From the NCBI GenBank assembly GCA_964505215.1, contig CAZDGU010000005.1, positions 124,001 to 188,000 on the forward strand: 64,000 bases of DNA, given 5' to 3'. Both the position numbers and the translations under genes were made by a program. The DNA is from Gracilimonas sp964505215. GTDB taxonomy: Bacteria > Bacteroidota > Rhodothermia > Balneolales > Balneolaceae. Shown here piece after piece: positions 9,464-17,310 of the stretch. The notes below the pieces were generated by a model. The model saw only the letters and a list, made by a program, of their open reading frames with translations. It was not told the DNA's origin and searched no databases. How positions within the stretch are numbered: the stretch's first letter is position 1; every line of letters begins with the position of its first letter.

Positions 9464-10188
9464 GCACATCTACCGCCATTATTTTAGCCGCCGGAAAAGG
9501 AACACGCTTACGAAGCGTAACCGGCGGAGAGTTCCCAAAACCGCTCACGCCGCTGGAGGGAAAGCCGCTTATTGAATATTCCATAGAAGCGCTCATTCAA
9601 GCCGGAGTTACGCGGGTTTTGTTGGGCTGCGGTCACATGATTGAGAATTTTTCGTATCTGGAAGATCAATACCCGGAAGTACAGATTGTGGAAAATCCGA
9701 AGTACGATACGCTGGCCAGTATTTATACGCTGCTGCTTTTTGAGCTGCTGGTGGAAGAATCGTTTTACCTGCTGGAATCAGATTTATTGTACGATCCGGC
9801 CGTTTTTGATGCCATCGATGATTCCCAAAAAGAGGAAAACATCATTTTCACCTCTCCCGCTTTGCCGTTGGACGATAACGTGTATTTCAGCTCAAAAGAT
9901 GGGATTTTAACTTCCTTGAGTAAAGAAAAAGTGAACGACCCAAAAGGCGTTATGACGGGAATTTGGCGACTTAAAGCCGGTTTTTTACCACGCTTTGGAA
10001 ACTACTGCCGGCGGGTTCAAATCAGCTTCAAAGAAGATTACGAAATGATGCTGGCTGAATATTCTTCTCTGCAAGAGCCCATTCACATCAACCATTTAGA
10101 AACACTGAACTGGTGTGAAATTGATAACGAATCGCATTTAGAATATGCGCTCGATAACGTGCTTCCCAAAATCAATCATTCCCAGTAG
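9460..10188 (+). CDS. LicC/PntC-like nucleotidyltransferase (probable AEP cytidylyltransferase)
   Basis: A 242-residue Rossmann-type nucleotidyltransferase. The N-terminus has the nucleotide-binding AAGKGTRL loop and KPLTPLEGKPLIEYS. Unlike sugar-1-phosphate nucleotidyltransferases it has the LicC/PntC pattern: NPKY near residue 80, LLESDLLYD at about 104-112, and NWCEIDN near 225. PntC enzymes convert AEP plus CTP to CMP-AEP and recur in phosphonate clusters; LicC does the same to phosphocholine. With aepX-aepY-phnW upstream and a LicD-like gene next door, AEP is the favoured substrate. The TNS(M/I)YSL pattern common in PntC is altered here to TLASIYTL, so substrate choice should be tested. 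Confidence applies to the family and likely cytidylyl transfer. Confidence 0.8.
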   Translation: MSTSTAIILAAGKGTRLRSVTGGEFPKPLTPLEGKPLIEYSIEALIQAGVTRVLLGCGHMIENFSYLEDQYPEVQIVENPKYDTLASIYTLLLFELLVEESFYLLESDLLYDPAVFDAIDDSQKEENIIFTSPALPLDDNVYFSSKDGILTSLSKEKVNDPKGVMTGIWRLKAGFLPRFGNYCRRVQISFKEDYEMMLAEYSSLQEPIHINHLETLNWCEIDNESHLEYALDNVLPKINHSQ

Positions 10189-10781
10189 CCCGTTTCAGAA
10201 TTTCGTTTTGCATCTGCCGCAAGATTGCCGTAAATGGTTTTCAGATAGGCTTCCGTTTTGGCGGGAAATTGAGTGGTAATTCCCTGCACCTCAGCCGGTT
10301 GAGTGGGCAGCGTTTGTTCTAACGGAATGGGTGCATTGTAATTAGGCCAGTGCGTTTTTTCGGAACTGAACAGCTGTCCGTTTTCTTCCCGATAAAAATA
10401 AATATCGGCATCAAAACCTTTGTAACTCATGTATAATTTGGGTCCGCGATGCTTAAAACCGGTATCGTGCATGCTAAGCTCGGCGGGCAGCCGGTTCAGG
10501 TTTTCCATAATATAATTGAAGTGCTTCTCGTGGCAGCCAAAGTCGATATCGAGATCGTGCCCCATAATGTCATCTTCTCTGTAAAAACCCAGTAATGTTC
10601 CGTAGTTTACCCAGTACTCAATTTCTAAATCAGCCAAAAATTGGTTTGAAAGCTCAAACAATTCCCACAAAATCTGCTTCCTTGCATCTGCGCCTTTCAT
10701 TCTTGTGTGAATGTATCTTTGAGTATATTCCCACGTTCTGCGAAATTGATACTCAATAGTTTTAACCAACCTGTTTTTCAT
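10176..10781 (-). CDS. LicD/fukutin-like phosphotransferase
   Basis: A 201-residue soluble protein of the nucleotidyltransferase-fold LicD family. LicD enzymes move phosphocholine from CDP-choline, or ribitol phosphate in the fukutin branch, onto glycans. The core is visible: WVNYGTLLGFYRE near residues 58-70, followed by HDLDIDFG at about 75-82 with the metal-binding DxD. The family usually reads GTLLGAxR then DDDxDI, so the GH in place of the first Asp pair is a divergence. Next to an AEP-type cytidylyltransferase it is the best candidate for placing AEP on the cluster's glycan. It is antisense to both neighbours: 13 bp tail overlap with the nucleotidyltransferase and 12 bp between its start and that of the Stealth gene. 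Confidence 0.78.
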   Translation of the reverse strand: MKNRLVKTIEYQFRRTWEYTQRYIHTRMKGADARKQILWELFELSNQFLADLEIEYWVNYGTLLGFYREDDIMGHDLDIDFGCHEKHFNYIMENLNRLPAELSMHDTGFKHRGPKLYMSYKGFDADIYFYREENGQLFSSEKTHWPNYNAPIPLEQTLPTQPAEVQGITTQFPAKTEAYLKTIYGNLAADAKRNSETGYWE

Positions 10782-10793
10782 AAAAAGTAGTGC

Positions 10794-11687
10794 ATGAAGT
10801 TTGATGTTGTATATACCTGGGTAAACGGGGCCGATTCAGATTACATTCAAAAGCGTAACGCGTATGCGAATGATAAAAAAGATCGAAATCCTGAGCGTTT
10901 CCGTGATCCTTTTGAGATGTTAAAATACAGCCTTCGCTCGTTAGAAACGTACTTTAATTCCTTCAATAAGCTCTACATTTTAACGCAGCGCCCACAGGTT
11001 CCCGAGTGGATGGATACAGCCTCCGATCGCATCCAAATTGTGCACCACGACCAAGTAATTCCCGAAGCCTACCGCCCTACATTTAACTCTAACGTTATTG
11101 AGAGCTTTCTGCACCGCATTCCCGGAATTTCCGAAAACTTTCTATATATGAATGATGACTATCTGTTTGGAAACCCGGTTACGCTCAAATCTTTTTATAA
11201 GGATGAAAAATACCGGATATTTAATACGCTGTTCGGCGAGAATTTAAAATGGCGTATTTATGACGGATATCGCGATATTATTGGACTGGGAATTATTGAA
11301 CATCAGCCCATTTTAATTAATAAAGACTACTGGAAAGAAGCCTATACGCTCTTTCCTGAAAAAGTAGAACGAACGCGACTCAGCCGCTTCCGTAAAGACA
11401 CTAATATTTGTCCGTACAAGCTGTACCGATATTACATGCTGAAGCACAAGCGGGAGGAATCTAAGCCGGTTAAAATCACCGAGCTTAAAGATGAATTCAT
11501 CTTTCATAAATTAACGAACAACCTGAAAAAGCAGGAGCAGTTTTTTCAAAAAATGAAAACCTCCGCTCCCGATTATTACTGCCTGAATGATGATTTACGT
11601 GACAATCCCAACCCAAAAGTAGTACGATTGGTTAAGAATTTTTTAGAGCAAAAATACTCGGTGCCATCCTCATTTGAGAACCTTTAA
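10794..11687 (+). CDS. Stealth-family capsule phosphotransferase
   Basis: Stealth proteins transfer a sugar-1-phosphate from a nucleotide sugar and build phosphodiester-linked capsules or related phosphoglycans. The 297 residues show the conserved regions in order: CR1 as FDVVYTWVNG at the N-terminus; CR2 as LKYSLRSLETY with NKLYILTQ; RPTFNSNVIES and the acidic LYMNDDYLFG, holding the presumed catalytic and metal residues; then CR3/CR4 segments with IEHQP near residue 165 and a basic C-terminus. It is similar in size to short bacterial Stealth enzymes and has no membrane segment. It sits seven bases before the ABC exporter gene, so it probably contributes to the glycan that the exporter or Wzi-like protein handles. 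Confidence 0.88.
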   Translation: MKFDVVYTWVNGADSDYIQKRNAYANDKKDRNPERFRDPFEMLKYSLRSLETYFNSFNKLYILTQRPQVPEWMDTASDRIQIVHHDQVIPEAYRPTFNSNVIESFLHRIPGISENFLYMNDDYLFGNPVTLKSFYKDEKYRIFNTLFGENLKWRIYDGYRDIIGLGIIEHQPILINKDYWKEAYTLFPEKVERTRLSRFRKDTNICPYKLYRYYMLKHKREESKPVKITELKDEFIFHKLTNNLKKQEQFFQKMKTSAPDYYCLNDDLRDNPNPKVVRLVKNFLEQKYSVPSSFENL

Positions 11688-11693
11688 AATCGC

Positions 11694-13313
11694 ATGAAAT
11701 TACTCAGTTTACTCATCCGGGCCTCCCTTCCGCTGTTCATTACCTCGGCGGTAGCCAGTATGCTAACCGGACTTTTTTCAACACTTACCATTAAGGAAAT
11801 TCATGCGGCTATAAATGGTGAATATCAGACGGCCAACGAATTTATTGGCTGGTTTTTAACGCTGATTGCCGGCTATCTGCTTTTTTCCATTATTGCTTCG
11901 GTCAGTATTTCTTTCCTCACCAAGCGCATTGTGCACAACCTTCGGGTAGATCTCACAAACAGCATTATTAAAGCCGATTACAGCCATCTTGAGAATTTAA
12001 AAGCCAAGCTGCTGCCCGTTTTAACCGACGATATTTCTACCATTGGCATTGTAATTGAACGCCTGCCCAGCGTTGCCAACGGCATTGCCACCGTTTTAGG
12101 ACTGCTGATTTATATGACCTGGCTCTCGCCCACGCTTTCACTGCTCACCCTTGGGGCGCTGCTGGTCATTGTGGCCATTAATAAATTCAGCCTGCATTTT
12201 ATTGCCAAATATTCCAAGCTTTCGCGCGAATATACTAACAAAGTGTATGAGGCTTTTGAAGGGCTGGTTTACGGGTTGAAGTCTTTAAAGGTGAACTCAA
12301 AATTCCGCGGCTCATACATTCACAAAACCGTTATTCCCGGCAGTATAAAGCAAACGAAATACTACCTGTACGACAATGTATTTAACGCCACTACAAATCG
12401 CCTGAATGACGTGGTTTTATTTCTGTTTTTGGGCATTGTAATTGTGGGCGTGTTCATGTTCAACTTTGTGAGCATGGATTTTTTCAACAAATACCTGACA
12501 CTCATTCTTTTTATGCTGGCTCCGCTTTCTACCATCAGCGGGTTCTTCAGCACCATGAAGAAAATCGAAGCTTCCGTCTATCAAATCGATCAGCTGGGAA
12601 TTGATGTGAATAAGGAAGTGGAAGCTTCTGAGCTGGCTGAGGATGAGCCGCTTGTTATCACCGATTCTACGGATTCCAATATTGAGCTGGACCGGCTCAC
12701 TTATACCCATTCCGATGGGGAGAATTCTTTCCGGCTGGGACCGATTTCTTTAACCATTGCACATGGAGAAATCACTTTTATTACCGGCGGCAACGGTTCC
12801 GGAAAAACCACGCTTATTAAAGTCATTGCCGGATTATATCAACCCGAAGAAGGACATATTTCATATCGCGGAGTGCAAATTTCCAAAGCCAACCTGACGG
12901 CTTACCGCGATTTATTTGCGGTGATTTTTACAGATGGATTTATATTCAATCACCTGCATCATATTCCCGAGCAGGAATTAGAACAACGCGGTCCCGAACT
13001 GCTGAAACTGCTGAATTTGCATGAAAAGGTGAAAATTGAAAACGGAAAGCTCACCACGGTAAATCTATCGGAAGGACAGAAAAAGCGCCTGGCGTTATTC
13101 AAAGCACTGCTCGAAGACAAAGAAATTTACGTGTTTGATGAATGGGCGGCTTATCAGGATAAAGCCTCTAAAGAACTATTCTTTTATACCATTTTGCCCT
13201 ATTTAAAAGAGCAGGGAAAAACCATAATCAACATTTCACACGATTCCGGTTTTGAGGATGCAGCCGATGCTACTATTCATCTTCAGTTCGGAAAAGTAGA
13301 TCGAATTTCTTGA
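11694..13313 (+). CDS. ABC exporter, fused membrane and ATPase domains (PvdE/SyrD type)
   Basis: A 539-residue half-transporter. Residues 1-290 carry six hydrophobic segments. Residues 325-539 are the ATPase, with Walker A GGNGSGKTT, signature LSEGQKKR and Walker B IYVFDEWAAYQD. LSEGQ in place of LSGGQ and DEWA in place of DEPT are hallmarks of the PvdE/SyrD/YojI branch, which exports pyoverdine precursors and small peptides. No peptide synthetase or precursor peptide is nearby, so the cargo here may be a modified glycan or lipid intermediate; this is inference. The next glycosyltransferase ATG follows the stop after one base. Confidence 0.85.
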   Translation: MKLLSLLIRASLPLFITSAVASMLTGLFSTLTIKEIHAAINGEYQTANEFIGWFLTLIAGYLLFSIIASVSISFLTKRIVHNLRVDLTNSIIKADYSHLENLKAKLLPVLTDDISTIGIVIERLPSVANGIATVLGLLIYMTWLSPTLSLLTLGALLVIVAINKFSLHFIAKYSKLSREYTNKVYEAFEGLVYGLKSLKVNSKFRGSYIHKTVIPGSIKQTKYYLYDNVFNATTNRLNDVVLFLFLGIVIVGVFMFNFVSMDFFNKYLTLILFMLAPLSTISGFFSTMKKIEASVYQIDQLGIDVNKEVEASELAEDEPLVITDSTDSNIELDRLTYTHSDGENSFRLGPISLTIAHGEITFITGGNGSGKTTLIKVIAGLYQPEEGHISYRGVQISKANLTAYRDLFAVIFTDGFIFNHLHHIPEQELEQRGPELLKLLNLHEKVKIENGKLTTVNLSEGQKKRLALFKALLEDKEIYVFDEWAAYQDKASKELFFYTILPYLKEQGKTIINISHDSGFEDAADATIHLQFGKVDRIS

Positions 13314-13314
13314 A

Positions 13315-14049
13315 ATGAGCACGTCCCTTTCTTTTGCCATCGTCATTTTTAATCATGCTGAAAATGAACAGGCTATTCGGTTAAAAAACAGATTTAAAGG
13401 CAAAATGGATGTCTTTTTATTTGACAGCGGCTCTGACATCACCCCAAAACAACAGCCTCATTTCGATAAAATCTTCCCCAATATTTACTATAACGGACTG
13501 CTGAATAAAACCCATCGTTTTTTGCAGGAAAACGGCTACGATGTGGGAATGATTATCACCTCTGATGTGGAAATTGATGATGTGGATATGTTCATTAAAA
13601 AAATGAAATCTGCTTTTGAGAATGAAGAAGTCGGCGTGTATGCACCATCCACGAGCTACTCGCATCATCGGCACATGATTCACAAATCCGGAAAAAAGCT
13701 GACTCAGGTTTCTTTCACGGAAGGCTTTTGTTTTGCGGTTCGCTCCGAAATTTTAGCCGCACTTTGTCCCATTGATGTGGCGCTGAATAAATACGGTTAC
13801 GGCTCGGATATCATATTGGGTTATCATACGCTCAACCAAAATAAAATCAGCGTGGTAGATCACAACATAGTGGTTGAGCATCCCTACGGCAGCGGATACG
13901 ATAAGCATAAAGCCGTGGCGGCCAAACACCGCTGGCTGGGCTCGCTTCCTAAAAGGCAGCATTGGTTTTATAAAATTGCCGAAAAGTCTTTTTTAAAAAA
14001 CAGCTTTGGAACGTGGCTCACCGACTTGCTATTCCGAAGTAAGCGGTAA
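13315..14049 (+). CDS. GT-A fold glycosyltransferase (GT2-like)
   Basis: A 244-residue soluble protein. It begins with a beta-strand and nucleotide-binding pattern (SFAIVIFNHAE) and reaches an acidic metal-binding segment ITSDVEIDDVDMF near residues 80-92. It then has EGFCFAVRSE, comparable to the acceptor loop of GT2 enzymes, and a YGYGSDIILGYH stretch resembling the region with the catalytic base. These features fit a GT2-type inverting glycosyltransferase, though it is divergent and I cannot name the sugar. It starts one base after the ABC exporter stop and converges on the GT92-like gene with a 21 bp overlap. Confidence 0.7.
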   Translation: MSTSLSFAIVIFNHAENEQAIRLKNRFKGKMDVFLFDSGSDITPKQQPHFDKIFPNIYYNGLLNKTHRFLQENGYDVGMIITSDVEIDDVDMFIKKMKSAFENEEVGVYAPSTSYSHHRHMIHKSGKKLTQVSFTEGFCFAVRSEILAALCPIDVALNKYGYGSDIILGYHTLNQNKISVVDHNIVVEHPYGSGYDKHKAVAAKHRWLGSLPKRQHWFYKIAEKSFLKNSFGTWLTDLLFRSKR

Positions 14050-14814
14050 ATGCCTTAGCATGGAATCGTCTTTCACCGCGTTGGTTCGCACTTCAATGGC
14101 TGCAAAATCTTCTTCACTAACTTTGCGTCCGCGACTGATATTCTGTCGATCAAAATACTCCTGCCGCGATTTGGTGTAGTAGTGATTAATACGAAGCTCG
14201 TTGGTGGGGTGCGGCTCAAAAATCTCCCCACGCCCAAAAAGCCGAAACGACCAGCGGTGGGAGGAATAGCAATAGTTATTATTATTGAGGAAATCTGTAT
14301 TGGCCATATCTTTATAATTGGAAGCCGTTTTCTCCCGCTCCAGGTAGTTTTCCAATACGCCGCCTTCGGGCTGCTCTTTTAAACCGGCACTGCCGAAGTC
14401 AATACGCGGAACACGAATAGCTCGATACTTCTCTTTATCTATTTTGTGCAACCAGGAGGATATGGTTTGGTTTTCATCAGCCATAAATAGAAATTCATCC
14501 AGGTCAATTTTCAACAGCCATTCGGTTTCATCCCGATAATTTGTAGCGGCGTGCGTGTAGGCCATGTGGTTTTTATTTTTTTGGAAAAAAAGAGTAGGAC
14601 CGTCATATTTTGGGCTTATATTTGTCCAGTCGTGGACGGTCACCAGCTTCTTTTTTATATAAGGAGCCAAAATCCGGTCGGCCTCCTCCGAACCGCACTG
14701 ATTGAATAAGTAGAAATGATCTACACCAACTTTAAGGTGATAATCGAGCCATTCTTTCAGATATGGGTTTTCATCTTTAAAGTTAGAAACGAAAGACAAA
14801 AAATGTTTTTTCAA
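14029..14814 (-). CDS. GT92-type glycosyltransferase
   Basis: A 261-residue protein of the family often annotated as glycosyltransferase 92. Evidence: the N-terminal FVSNFKDENPYLKEWLDYH, a strong family pattern; the donor/metal motif LKIDLDEFLF near residue 102; an RIDFGS segment; and INHYYTKSRQEYF near 215-230, matching the C-terminal family motif. Known members include galactosyltransferases of glycoproteins and glycans. The only start codon near the conserved N-terminus is TTG at 14814, with no clear ribosome binding site. That start is five bases from the divergent ATG at 14820, and the gene overlaps the upstream convergent gene by 21 bp. Confidence 0.82.
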   Translation of the reverse strand: MKKHFLSFVSNFKDENPYLKEWLDYHLKVGVDHFYLFNQCGSEEADRILAPYIKKKLVTVHDWTNISPKYDGPTLFFQKNKNHMAYTHAATNYRDETEWLLKIDLDEFLFMADENQTISSWLHKIDKEKYRAIRVPRIDFGSAGLKEQPEGGVLENYLEREKTASNYKDMANTDFLNNNNYCYSSHRWSFRLFGRGEIFEPHPTNELRINHYYTKSRQEYFDRQNISRGRKVSEEDFAAIEVRTNAVKDDSMLRHLPLTSE

Positions 14815-14819
14815 GAGTA

Positions 14820-15683
14820 ATGAAATTTATTACGGTTGCTACACATTCAACCCCTGCCTTCGAAATTTTTCGAGCCTCTGCCGAACATCATGGAATTTCT
14901 TTAGAGGTTCTGGGCTGGGGCAAGGAATATACCAGTCATAACTGTAAGTCGTTATGGCTAATTGAGTATTTAGAAACTTTACCGGAAGATGAAATTGTGC
15001 TTTATTCCGATGGCTACGATGCTTTTTTCGTAGCACCGGAATCTGAGATCTTAATGAAGTTTAAACAATTTGATCACCCTTTTGTAGCCTCTGCAGAGCA
15101 AAATTTAAACGTTGAAGCTAATTTTTTCACTAAGCTTAGCACATATCTCAAACTTAAAAAAGGAACCAAACCTTACCAATTTCTGAATGCAGGTCAGTGG
15201 ATTGGTCGCGCCGGAGCTGCTAAAGAAATTCTAAATCTTACCATCAGCCCCGACCACTTCGATCAGTCTAAACAGAACGATCAAAGCACGTTAAATCAAT
15301 ACTTTGCACAAAATCCAAATGCGCTGAAATTAGACGATACGCATCAAATATTTTCGTGCACCGCGGGGCGAACCGGTTTAACAAAACAAGATTATACCGT
15401 AAAAGATGACCGCGTAATAAATAACATAACCGGAACAAAGCCGGCCATTATGCACTTTGCGGGAAAGAATTTTGACGGGGCTAATTATTTACTTAGCGAT
15501 ATCTCATACTTAAGAGATTTTAGGTACGAAGTTCCCGATATTAGGCTCGCTTGGTACACCTTTAAAAACAAACTGATAGACCAAACATGTCAAGACAATT
15601 ATTTATTTCATTTAATTCTTCACAGCCTGCTCATTATTTTCGGTATTTTTGCGCTGGCGTATGCGCTTTCCTTTTTATTTTAG
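14820..15683 (+). CDS. PLOD/procollagen-galactosyltransferase-like glycosyltransferase with C-terminal membrane helix
   Basis: A 287-residue protein. It starts with an FITVATHS strand followed by a lysine- and tryptophan-containing region (SLWLIEYL), the acidic LYSDGYDAFF near residues 61-70 (the DxxYD metal site of the PLOD glycosyltransferase group), and FLNAGQWIGRAG near 120-131. These are the hallmarks of PLOD-type GT-A enzymes, which in animals glycosylate hydroxylysine and in bacteria act on glycans. Residues 262-287 are strongly hydrophobic and should anchor the C-terminus in the membrane. The final 97 bp also encode the start of the next gene in another frame. Confidence 0.8.
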   Translation: MKFITVATHSTPAFEIFRASAEHHGISLEVLGWGKEYTSHNCKSLWLIEYLETLPEDEIVLYSDGYDAFFVAPESEILMKFKQFDHPFVASAEQNLNVEANFFTKLSTYLKLKKGTKPYQFLNAGQWIGRAGAAKEILNLTISPDHFDQSKQNDQSTLNQYFAQNPNALKLDDTHQIFSCTAGRTGLTKQDYTVKDDRVINNITGTKPAIMHFAGKNFDGANYLLSDISYLRDFRYEVPDIRLAWYTFKNKLIDQTCQDNYLFHLILHSLLIIFGIFALAYALSFLF

Positions 15684-17170
15684 CGACCTCTCACTCCTCT
15701 TTTGCGCAGCAGATTGTGTACGATCAGGAAGATCTTATTGAACATACCGGCGAAGAATGTAACAGCCAATATCTCGCTTTTTTTCCATCGGTTCGTTGTA
15801 AAGATAATATCACCGGCACTTTTAACCTGCTTCCCGTTTATTCAAACTCCATTTATAACACCCGCTATGCTAAAGGTTTGAATGACGGCGCTCCCTGGCA
15901 AGGCCGGGGACTTAACTCAACCATCGGGTTTGGGTTTTCAGGGAAAGTCGGGCGGCTAACTTACGTCATCAATCCCATTCTCCACTATGCCGAAAACCGC
16001 CACTTTTATATTGGTGATGATTTATCCAATCGCCCCGATTATCAGTATCCATATTTAACAGGCATTGATTATGTGATGCGTTACGGAGAGGATCCAATTT
16101 GGGGACTGTATCCCGGACAAAGTGAGGTTTCTCTGAATCTAAATCCGGTAGAAATTTCGCTTTCTACCCAAAATATGAAATGGGGACCCGGTATTTATAA
16201 TCCCATTATTATGAGCACCAATGCGGCCGGAATGCCTCACCTGCGTGTTGGAACTTACAAGCCTATAAAAACCGCCATCGGTGATGTTGAAGCAAATATT
16301 TTTTGGGGGTTGATGAGAGAATCAGATTATTACAACAACGATCCTGTGGATGAATTTCGCTACTTTTCTGCTCTTAATTTAGGTTATCAGCCCAGCTTTT
16401 TTGATGGATTAACCATTGGCCTTCACCGGGTTTTTTATGCTCAGGAAAATTATTTAACCGAGTTTTTCTACGACGGATTCATCGTGTTTTCACAGCTTTT
16501 CAGCGAGGGCAACGACCGCATGGTTGAGGGGAGAATGACCAACGATTATTACGACCAAATTATGTCGGTTTCTTTCGATTGGAAAGACCCAAACTCTGAT
16601 TTTAACATTTATGCAGAATGGGCAAGAGGTGACTTTGCCGGAAACTTTGTGGCTTTAATGGAGCAGTATGAGCGCCAAAGCGGCTACATGTTTGGCCTTC
16701 ATAAAAACTTTCATATAAACAGTAATTCATACATTCGGTTTATTTACGAACATACAGGACTGGCCGTTTGGAAAGGCGACAGCTTTAACTCAAAATCCGG
16801 TGGGTTTTATACGCACAGCATCAACAAACAAGGTTATACCAACAACGGGCAAGTTATGGGTGCTTTTGTGGGTCCCGGAGCACAGGCCGATATGCTAAAC
16901 GTGGCTTATCTTTGGGATGATTATATTTTCACCTTCGAATATCAGCGGGCACGATATAACGATGATTATTTTTACACCACGTACAAAACCATGGGCGGCC
17001 CCACTCCGCAAGATATTGAACACCAGCTCGGCTTCCGTTTTGCAGGCCGTTATAAAAATATGTCCTATAACATCGGTTCATTTATTGGGGTGAGAGACAA
17101 CTACTTGTTTGAAGACGAGATCGTAATGGTGAACGTGCATTCCAATATCAGCCTGCGATATAACTTTTAG
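15587..17170 (+). CDS. Outer-membrane Wzi-like capsule assembly protein
   Basis: A 527-residue exported protein. Hydrophobic residues about 18-36 followed by SSFAQQ give a signal peptide with a likely cut after SFA. The mature part alternates short polar turns and aromatic strands and ends in RYNF, as in outer-membrane beta-barrels. MKWGPGIYNPIIMSTNAAGMPHL-like content at about 195-220 matches the WGPG...NA..MP signature of the Wzi capsule-assembly family; Wzi helps organise capsule on the outer membrane. The ATG at 15587 lies 97 bp inside the upstream gene. No later in-frame ATG or GTG precedes the hydrophobic core, so this start is needed for the signal peptide. Confidence 0.82.
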   Translation: MSRQLFISFNSSQPAHYFRYFCAGVCAFLFILATSHSSFAQQIVYDQEDLIEHTGEECNSQYLAFFPSVRCKDNITGTFNLLPVYSNSIYNTRYAKGLNDGAPWQGRGLNSTIGFGFSGKVGRLTYVINPILHYAENRHFYIGDDLSNRPDYQYPYLTGIDYVMRYGEDPIWGLYPGQSEVSLNLNPVEISLSTQNMKWGPGIYNPIIMSTNAAGMPHLRVGTYKPIKTAIGDVEANIFWGLMRESDYYNNDPVDEFRYFSALNLGYQPSFFDGLTIGLHRVFYAQENYLTEFFYDGFIVFSQLFSEGNDRMVEGRMTNDYYDQIMSVSFDWKDPNSDFNIYAEWARGDFAGNFVALMEQYERQSGYMFGLHKNFHINSNSYIRFIYEHTGLAVWKGDSFNSKSGGFYTHSINKQGYTNNGQVMGAFVGPGAQADMLNVAYLWDDYIFTFEYQRARYNDDYFYTTYKTMGGPTPQDIEHQLGFRFAGRYKNMSYNIGSFIGVRDNYLFEDEIVMVNVHSNISLRYNF

Positions 17171-17215
17171 CCGATATTTTATAAACCCAGTCATCACAAA
17201 AAAGAGGATTCAAAA

Positions 17216-17263
17216 CCTCAGCGAAACCCAGCGCATTTCTCTGCGCCACTCTGCGAGAAAAAC
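17216..17263 (+). repeat. CTCAGCG / CTCTGCG intergenic repeat, copy 1
   Basis: The stretch contains CCTCAGCGAAACCCAGCGC followed by CTCTGCGCCACTCTGCG. A related sequence occurs in inverted orientation at 39241-39282. Similar CTCTGCG-rich intergenic sequences are common in many bacterial genomes and have no settled function. Confidence 0.5.
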
Positions 17264-17310
17264 AGACCTGTCCGGCATTACCGTGGTAAAAAACTGCTTT
17301 TATCAGCCTT

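Noticed and set aside
11694..13313. ABC exporter as evidence of a peptide natural-product cluster
   Set aside because: No peptide synthetase, precursor peptide or maturation enzyme nearby; all neighbours are glycan or phosphonate genes.
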